Below are positions 6,909-11,053 of a stretch of 11,053 nucleotides of DNA, one piece after another (position 1 is the first letter of the stretch; the number at the start of each line of letters is the position of its first letter). The notes under the pieces were generated by a model. It had not been told where the DNA came from. It saw nothing but the letters and a program-made list of their open reading frames with translations, and did not search any database. Origin of the DNA: Alphaproteobacteria bacterium (lineage in GTDB: Bacteria; Pseudomonadota; Alphaproteobacteria; RS24); contig JAKMCZ010000018.1 of NCBI GenBank assembly GCA_022428185.1, forward strand, positions 1 to 11,053, given 5' to 3'. A program made the position numbers and the translations under genes.

Positions 6909-7904
6909 ATGTCTGACAGCTTTCGCGCTTTGCGCTTGACCAAAAATGACGGCGATGAAAAAGGCGGCGGGCAAACGCATGAAATCGTTGAATTGACCGA
7001 AGATGATTTGATGGATGGTGACGTTACCGTCGCCGTTTCCCATTCGACCTTAAACTATAAGGACGGGCTGGCTCTGACGGGCGCGTCACCGGTGGTGCGC
7101 GTTTGGCCGATGATACCGGGGATTGATTTTTCCGGCACGGTGGAGAAATCAAATCACCCCGATTTCAAAGAGGGCGACGGTGTTGTGCTCAATGGTTGGG
7201 GGGTCGGTGAAACCCATTTTGGCGGTTATGCAGGTAAGGCGCGCGTTAATGGTGACTGGCTGGTTAAACGACCTGATGCTATTTCCGCAGCCCGCAGCAT
7301 GGCAATCGGCACGGCGGGCTATACCGCCATGTTATGCGTCATGGCACTGGCTGACACGCCGAAAGATGCCGGTGAAATTCTGGTCACCGGCGCGGCTGGC
7401 GGGGTCGGCTCTGTGGCTTTGGCGCTATTGTCGAAAATGGGTTTTGAGGCCGTCGCCTCAACCGGGCGCATGGAAGAAGAAGCCTATTTGACCGGACTGG
7501 GCGCGACGCGGGTGATTGACCGCAACACGCTCAGCGAACCGGGTCGCCCGCTCGATAAAGAACAATGGGCCGGTGTGGTCGACGCGGTCGGCAGTCACAC
7601 TTTGGCTAATGCCATTGCACAGACCAAATATGGCGGCACGGTTGCCGCTTGTGGTTTGGCGCAAGGGCCTGACCTGCCGGCAACGGTGATGCCGTTTATT
7701 TTGCGTGGCGTTAATTTGGCCGGTATTGATAGCGTGATGGCCCCGCGTGCCAAGCGCGAGCAGGCATGGGCAATGCTGGCCGAGCATCTTGACCTCGATA
7801 AGCTCGATGCCATGACGAGCCAAGCGACGCTCGAAGACCTGCCCGACTTGGGACAGAAAATTCTCGCCGGTCAAACCCGTGGTCGCGTGGTGGTGACGGT
7901 TTAG
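6909..7904 (+). CDS. acuI: Acryloyl-CoA reductase AcuI / YhdH-family quinone oxidoreductase-like MDR
   Basis: A 331-residue medium-chain dehydrogenase/reductase of the YhdH/YhfP type without structural zinc. Seen (numbering from the preferred start): SHSTLNYKDGLALTG at about 44-58, PMIPGIDFSGTV (about 67-78), GWGVGETHFGGYA (about 96-108), the NADPH-binding TGAAGGVGSVA (160-170), and STGR at about 184-187 where the 2'-phosphate of NADPH is bound in this family. AcuI reduces acryloyl-CoA to propionyl-CoA, detoxifying acrylate from DMSP or 3-hydroxypropionate. No DMSP gene is nearby, so the family is sure and the substrate less so. Start: ATGs lie at 6906 and 6909, and GGGAG (6898-6902) is 3 nt from the first but 6 nt from the second. 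The gap to the dihydroorotase-like gene is short, without a hairpin, so the two may be co-transcribed. Confidence 0.85.
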   Translation: MSDSFRALRLTKNDGDEKGGGQTHEIVELTEDDLMDGDVTVAVSHSTLNYKDGLALTGASPVVRVWPMIPGIDFSGTVEKSNHPDFKEGDGVVLNGWGVGETHFGGYAGKARVNGDWLVKRPDAISAARSMAIGTAGYTAMLCVMALADTPKDAGEILVTGAAGGVGSVALALLSKMGFEAVASTGRMEEEAYLTGLGATRVIDRNTLSEPGRPLDKEQWAGVVDAVGSHTLANAIAQTKYGGTVAACGLAQGPDLPATVMPFILRGVNLAGIDSVMAPRAKREQAWAMLAEHLDLDKLDAMTSQATLEDLPDLGQKILAGQTRGRVVVTV

Positions 7905-8683
7905 AAAATCGAATAAGCGCCATCGATAACGAATAAATCGCCCGAATGATAGGCCGAGGCATTGGAGGTCAGATAGACCGCAATGCCGCCGAAGTCTTCC
8001 GGTTCGCCCCAGCGGCGTGCCGGAACGCGTGAGATGACTTTCTCTTCGAACACGTCGCTGCCCTGTGCGCCTGCCGTCATATCGGTGGCAATCCAACCGG
8101 GCAAAATCGAATTGGCGCGCACGCCATAGCGCGCATGCTCGACGGCAATGGATTTCATCATCGAAATTACCGCGCCTTTGGTGGCGGCATAATGCTGGTT
8201 GCGCGCCGCGCCTTCAATCGCTGCAAGGCTGGCAACGCCGACCAGCGAACCGCCCGGGTCCCCGTTTTTGGCTCGTTCGACCATATGTTTGGCTGCCGCG
8301 CGTAAGGTGAAAAACACGCCGTCCAAATTGACCGCCAAAACATCACGATATGCTTGTGTGTCCATTTCGGCAAATGTTCCCGCCAGTTTGCCGATGCCGG
8401 CATTGGCAAAAACGCTGTCAATGCGGCCCATTTCTTTGACCGTATCAATAAGGGCGGCATCGACCGCGTCCTCATCGGCAACATTGACGTTCCACGCTTG
8501 CGCTTTCACGCCATGCGCTGAAAGCGCGTTCACCGCTTTTTCATTATTGGCTTCATTGGTGCCCCAAATGGCGATATCGGCACCGGCTTGCGCCATTGCC
8601 GACGCCATGCCCAGCCCGATGCCGCGATTGCCGCCGGTTACCAAAGCGGTTTTTCCACTTAAATCAAACGGTTGATAGCTCAT
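7901..8683 (-). CDS. Short-chain dehydrogenase/reductase (SDR), substrate unknown
   Basis: A classical SDR of 260 residues: cofactor motif TGGNRGIG (16-23), NAG at 94-96 (FANAGIG), Asn119 (AVNLDG), catalytic Ser152 (VASLAA), and Tyr165 with Lys169 (HYAATKG), followed by SILPGWIATDM. Residues after the second strand (WGTNEAN) lack the Asp typical of strict NAD-dependent members; cofactor choice is open. The C-terminus FVIDGAYSIF resembles sugar-acid dehydrogenases such as gluconate 5-dehydrogenase and KduD, and also FabG-like enzymes, so the substrate is not assigned. GGGAG six nt before the ATG supports the start. The gene is convergent with the AcuI-type gene and their stop codons overlap (TTAG at 7901-7904). 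A TATAGT -10 box lies at 8706-8711. Confidence 0.88.
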   Translation of the reverse strand: MSYQPFDLSGKTALVTGGNRGIGLGMASAMAQAGADIAIWGTNEANNEKAVNALSAHGVKAQAWNVNVADEDAVDAALIDTVKEMGRIDSVFANAGIGKLAGTFAEMDTQAYRDVLAVNLDGVFFTLRAAAKHMVERAKNGDPGGSLVGVASLAAIEGAARNQHYAATKGAVISMMKSIAVEHARYGVRANSILPGWIATDMTAGAQGSDVFEEKVISRVPARRWGEPEDFGGIAVYLTSNASAYHSGDLFVIDGAYSIF

Positions 8684-8705
8684 GATTTTCTCCCTGTTTG
8701 ACCCG

Positions 8706-8711
8706 ACTATA
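8706..8711 (-). promoter_or_regulatory. Candidate -10 box for the SDR gene
   Basis: TATAGT on the minus strand matches 5 of 6 consensus bases and would start transcription near 8699, giving a leader of about 15 nt that contains the GGGAG at 8690-8694. The -35 region (TTTTCT at a 16 bp spacing) is weak. The rest of the 101 bp divergent gap (8684-8784) also holds the 12 bp palindrome AAAGC-CC-GCTTT (8740-8751) and a TTGACG at 8750-8755 that might serve the plus-strand gene, though no good -10 follows it. Confidence 0.35.
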
Positions 8712-8784
8712 TCGGCTTCAGCAAAGAAGAAAAGGCCTTAAAGCCCGCTTTGACGTTGGCTGACATGAGTGGCAAGCTGCCCGC

Positions 8785-9246
8785 ATGGTGAAACGATTCC
8801 TGATTTTGTTTTTTTTGGCTCTTTTTGCGAGTGTGTTTTTGCCTGAGCTTGCGATTGTGCCTGTTAAGGCGGCCCCGCTTGAAGTGGTTACAGCCGATGG
8901 GCGCACGATTATGTTTGAGGTAGAGCTGGCAAATACGCCGGATAAACAAAGACGCGGCTTGATGTTTGTGGAACGCATGCCGGCCCAACAGGGCATGGTG
9001 TTTCCCATGCAGCCGCCGCGCATAGCGCGGTTTTGGATGCGCAATACATTGCTGCCGCTGGATTTGATTTTCATTCGCCCGGGTGGGCTGATTGCTCAAA
9101 TCGCGACGCGGCGCGATGTAAAGTCCGACAAGGTAACCGTGTCGCGCGACGCGGTCAGTGCGGTGCTGGAAATCAATGCGGGTGAGGCGCGCAAGCTCAA
9201 TATCAATGTCGGTGACATTGTGCGCATGGATGCGGTGGCGTTTTAA
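8785..9246 (+). CDS. Secreted DUF192 family protein
   Basis: A 153-residue protein of the DUF192 family (small beta-rich domain, function not established). The first 29 residues form a typical signal peptide: MVKR, a hydrophobic run (FLILFFLALFASVFL) and a likely cleavage site after VKA at 27-29, so the mature domain is expected in the periplasm or outside the cell. Family hallmarks are RRGLMFVERMP (57-66), QGMVFPM (69-75) and FWMRNTLLPLDLIFI (83-97). No good Shine-Dalgarno precedes the ATG; a GTG follows at once, so the start could shift by one codon. Its stop shares a base with the next gene's ATG (TAATG), so the SRAP gene is translationally coupled. The pairing of an exported protein with a DNA-repair protein has no obvious functional reason. 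Confidence 0.85.
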   Translation: MVKRFLILFFLALFASVFLPELAIVPVKAAPLEVVTADGRTIMFEVELANTPDKQRRGLMFVERMPAQQGMVFPMQPPRIARFWMRNTLLPLDLIFIRPGGLIAQIATRRDVKSDKVTVSRDAVSAVLEINAGEARKLNINVGDIVRMDAVAF

Positions 9247-9947
9247 TGTGCGGCCGTTTTGCCCTTGCGACGCCGCCTGAAGATTTGCGCCAGATCGTCG
9301 ATTTCTCCAATCGGATAAATTTTCCGCCGCGTTATAATATTGCGCCGACGCAACCGGTCAGTGTCATTCGCGCCGTGCCGGGTCGTGAAATCGCGCTGGT
9401 GCAATGGGGGCTGATTGCGCCGTGGCTGAAGCCTGAACAGGTAGGTGATAAAGCGGCGCGCCCGCAAATCAATGCGCGCGCTGAAACGATTACGCAAAAG
9501 CCCAGTTTTAAAAACGCCTTCCGCCGCCGCCGCTGCCTGATACCGTCAGATGGATTTTATGAATGGGATCGCAGTGTCGGTCAGCCTTATCGGATTTTCC
9601 GCGTTGATGAGCAGCCGTTTTTTATGGCCGGAATTTGGGAAATTTGGACGGGTGCTGATGGCAGTGAGATTGAAAGCTGCGCCATCATTACTACCGCTGC
9701 CAATGACCGTCTGAGCCCGATACATCATCGCATGCCCGCCATGATTGCCCCCGCGCAAGCCGATGATTGGTTGTCTGCGCCTGAAACCGAAGCAGAAAAA
9801 CTGCTTCCCCTTTTGGGCTCGGCAGATGAAGATGATTTTCACGCCACGCCAATATCCAAGCGGGTCAATAAGGTGGCTGAAGACGATTCCGATTTATGGG
9901 TGAGGCATGTTGAAAAAGCACCGCCCAAACAGATGGATTTATTTTAG
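9246..9947 (+). CDS. SRAP-domain protein (YedK/HMCES type), abasic-site DNA-protein crosslinker, with C-terminal clamp-binding motif
   Basis: A 233-residue SOS response-associated peptidase (SRAP) protein. These proteins use the N-terminal amine and thiol of Cys2, after Met removal, to form a thiazolidine link with abasic sites in single-stranded DNA, shielding them during replication. Seen: MCGRFA at the start, NIAPTQP (31-37), RPQINARAET with Asn76 and Glu80, SDGFYEW with Glu106, and SPIHHRMPAM with His161, matching Cys2, Asn75, Glu105 and His160 of E. coli YedK. The C-terminus is PKQMDLF: residues 229-233 (QMDLF) fit the bacterial beta-clamp-binding consensus QL(S/D)LF. The start is fixed by Cys2 and overlaps the DUF192 stop by one base. 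The next gene begins 26 bp downstream. No LexA-type box is visible nearby. Confidence 0.93.
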   Translation: MCGRFALATPPEDLRQIVDFSNRINFPPRYNIAPTQPVSVIRAVPGREIALVQWGLIAPWLKPEQVGDKAARPQINARAETITQKPSFKNAFRRRRCLIPSDGFYEWDRSVGQPYRIFRVDEQPFFMAGIWEIWTGADGSEIESCAIITTAANDRLSPIHHRMPAMIAPAQADDWLSAPETEAEKLLPLLGSADEDDFHATPISKRVNKVAEDDSDLWVRHVEKAPPKQMDLF

Positions 9948-9973
9948 GCGACCCCGACTTTGAGGAGAAAGTG

Positions 9974-10816
9974 ATGAGTGTTGTTGACCATATTATTATT
10001 GCCGTGGCCGACCTGGAGGCGGCGAGCCAAGACTATGCTTTGATGCTGGGGCGTGCGCCGAGCTGGCGTGGCACGCATCCTGATTATGGCAGCGCCAATA
10101 CATTGTTTCGGCTTGAAAATTGCTACCTCGAATTATTGGCTGCGAATGGCGAAGGCTGGGCCGGTGACATGATAAAAAATGTGCTGGAGACGCGTGGTCA
10201 GTCGCTATGCGCGTTGGTTTTCGGCACTGAAGATTGCGACGCTTTTTTGGACAATGCGCGCGCCAATGGCCTTGACGTAGCAGACCCTGTCGCCGGTCAT
10301 GGCGTTGATGATGCAAGTGGCGCAGCGCGAAGCTGGCGCAATATGCATTGGGAGCAAAGCGCGGCGCGCGGCATATTTTCCTTCTGTATTTGCCATGATG
10401 ATTTATCGGCATTGCCGATGGCTGAGCCGACCGGCGCGGGCGCGATGAGCGCGGTAGATCATGTGGTGGTGCAGACCAAAAGCGCCGATGCGGCGAAAAA
10501 GTTTTACGGCGACCAGCTTGGCATCAGATTGGCGCTCGAACACGATGTGCCCGATTGGGGTGGCACGCAATTATTCTTCCGCACCAATTCGATGAGTGTT
10601 GAAGTCATCGCCTCGGACAAGACCGGCGATGACGATAATCTATGGGGGCTGGCTTTGAAAACCGATGATATTGTGGTAACCCAAAAACGCTTGAGCTATG
10701 CGGGCATTAAAGTGTCAGATGTGCGCGACGGCAGAAAGCCGGGCACAAAAGTTTGCACGATAAAATCGCATGTGATGGATGTGCCGACCCTGTTGATTGA
10801 GCACCCAAAAAACTAA
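9974..10816 (+). CDS. Tandem VOC (glyoxalase/bleomycin resistance-fold) protein
   Basis: A 280-residue protein with two vicinal oxygen chelate units. The first, about 1-130, begins SVVDHIIIAVADLEAA and contains NTLFRLENCYLELLA, like the Glyoxalase_3-type domain (PF13468). The second, about 157-278, begins MSAVDHVVVQTKSADAAKKFYGDQLGI and contains TQLFFRTNSMSVEVIA. VOC proteins bind a divalent metal and act on varied substrates, so activity is not assigned. His5 and Glu53 in the first unit and His161 and Glu212 in the second are possible metal ligands by position. The ATG at 9974 is preferred over the GTG at 9971 because GGAG (9964-9967) is 6 nt from the ATG but 3 nt from the GTG. It follows the SRAP gene by 26 bp in the same direction, and ends 21 bp from the convergent Sua5 gene. 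Confidence 0.82.
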   Translation: MSVVDHIIIAVADLEAASQDYALMLGRAPSWRGTHPDYGSANTLFRLENCYLELLAANGEGWAGDMIKNVLETRGQSLCALVFGTEDCDAFLDNARANGLDVADPVAGHGVDDASGAARSWRNMHWEQSAARGIFSFCICHDDLSALPMAEPTGAGAMSAVDHVVVQTKSADAAKKFYGDQLGIRLALEHDVPDWGGTQLFFRTNSMSVEVIASDKTGDDDNLWGLALKTDDIVVTQKRLSYAGIKVSDVRDGRKPGTKVCTIKSHVMDVPTLLIEHPKN

Positions 10817-10837
10817 ACCGAAAGATAAAATTGAAGA

Positions 10838-11053
10838 TTAAGCCGATGCGCGTATGAGGCGGTCATTTATCGCCTCGCCCAAACCGGCTGATGGTATCGG
10901 CATAATGGCGAGGTTTTTGCCCATGTCTCGCGCTGCTTTATCGGCGCCGTGCAGCACGGTGAAAAGCTGCGCCGCCGCCTCGGTGATATCGCCGCTTGGG
11001 CTCAAATTGGCAAAACAATCGGCGGGTGCGGTGCCGCCAAAGCCGATAAGGAG
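10838..11053 (-). CDS. sua5: Sua5-type L-threonylcarbamoyladenylate synthase, C-terminal 71 residues (runs off the right edge)
   Basis: Minus-strand reading from the right edge to the TAA at 10838-10840 is open for 71 codons. The protein reads NLSPSGDITEAAAQLFTVLHGAD, then NLAIMPIPSAGLGEAINDRLIRASA. This is the end of the Sua5 domain that follows the YrdC domain in long-form enzymes: LS-x-x-GD-x-x-EAA-x-x-LF-x-x-L-x-x-x-D and I-x-x-x-P-I/V-P-x-x-GLG-x-AI-x-DRL. The full enzyme makes threonylcarbamoyl-AMP from threonine, bicarbonate and ATP for the universal tRNA modification t6A37. The catalytic YrdC domain is outside the window. The fragment is too small to judge integrity but shows no stop or frameshift. 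Confidence 0.8.
   Translation of the reverse strand, partial: LLIGFGGTAPADCFANLSPSGDITEAAAQLFTVLHGADKAARDMGKNLAIMPIPSAGLGEAINDRLIRASA

Noticed and set aside
7458..8096. A 212-codon open frame on the minus strand across the AcuI/SDR junction
   Set aside because: It is antisense to one well-supported gene and out of frame with another; the translation is rich in Arg/His/Gly with no recognisable domain.
6909..8683. A DMSP/acrylate catabolic cluster around the AcuI-type gene
   Set aside because: No dimethylsulfoniopropionate lyase, demethylase or transporter is nearby; the neighbours are a dihydroorotase-like enzyme and an unassigned SDR.
8707..9099. Minus-strand frames of about 120-130 codons opposite the DUF192 gene
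   Set aside because: They are basic and low in recognisable motifs, while the plus strand has a clean signal peptide and DUF192 hallmarks.
1..11053. Mobile element, phage, CRISPR, toxin-antitoxin or defence system
   Set aside because: No transposase, integrase, regularly spaced repeats, tRNA or paired small toxin-antitoxin frames were seen; every long gap is 118 bp or less.

Overview
The window is a compact stretch of bacterial chromosome that most resembles an alphaproteobacterium. The pointers are a Nudix/winged-helix regulator of the alphaproteobacterial NAD type (NadQ-like) next to nadA-nadB, a long FabH-type ketosynthase, YgfZ near a hydantoinase-like dihydroorotase, and an AcuI-type reductase. 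Gene spacing is tight. I see no rRNA, tRNA, CRISPR array, insertion sequence or prophage gene. The order within the Alphaproteobacteria cannot be fixed from this window.

Layout. On the minus strand from about 4530 down to 1 lie ygfZ, a FabH-like 3-oxoacyl-ACP synthase III, the NadQ-like regulator, nadA and the N-terminal part of nadB. The FabH-like gene and the regulator are 17 bp apart; nadA and nadB are 6 bp apart. A 113 bp gap upstream of nadA holds a near-palindrome that is a good candidate operator for the adjacent regulator. On the plus strand from 4628 to 7904 lie a short GT9-like glycosyltransferase with an apparently leaderless promoter, a dihydroorotase-family enzyme and an AcuI/YhdH-type oxidoreductase. 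A minus-strand SDR (7901-8683) ends tail to tail with the oxidoreductase, their stop codons overlapping. From 8785 the plus strand carries a secreted DUF192 protein, an SRAP DNA-repair protein that overlaps it by one base, and a two-domain VOC/glyoxalase-like protein. The window closes with the C-terminus of a minus-strand Sua5-type threonylcarbamoyl-AMP synthase.

How it fits together. The best-defined functional unit is de novo NAD synthesis (NadB then NadA make quinolinate from aspartate) with its probable sensor-repressor beside it. The rest is mostly housekeeping: Fe-S cluster maintenance (YgfZ), possible pyrimidine synthesis, detoxification, abasic-site repair and tRNA t6A modification. 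I found no convincing wholly new system. The items most worth a second look are the NadQ operator, a C-terminal sliding-clamp-binding motif on the SRAP protein, the Gln replacing a metal-binding His in the dihydroorotase-like enzyme, the leaderless promoter, and the repeats upstream of the FabH-like gene.
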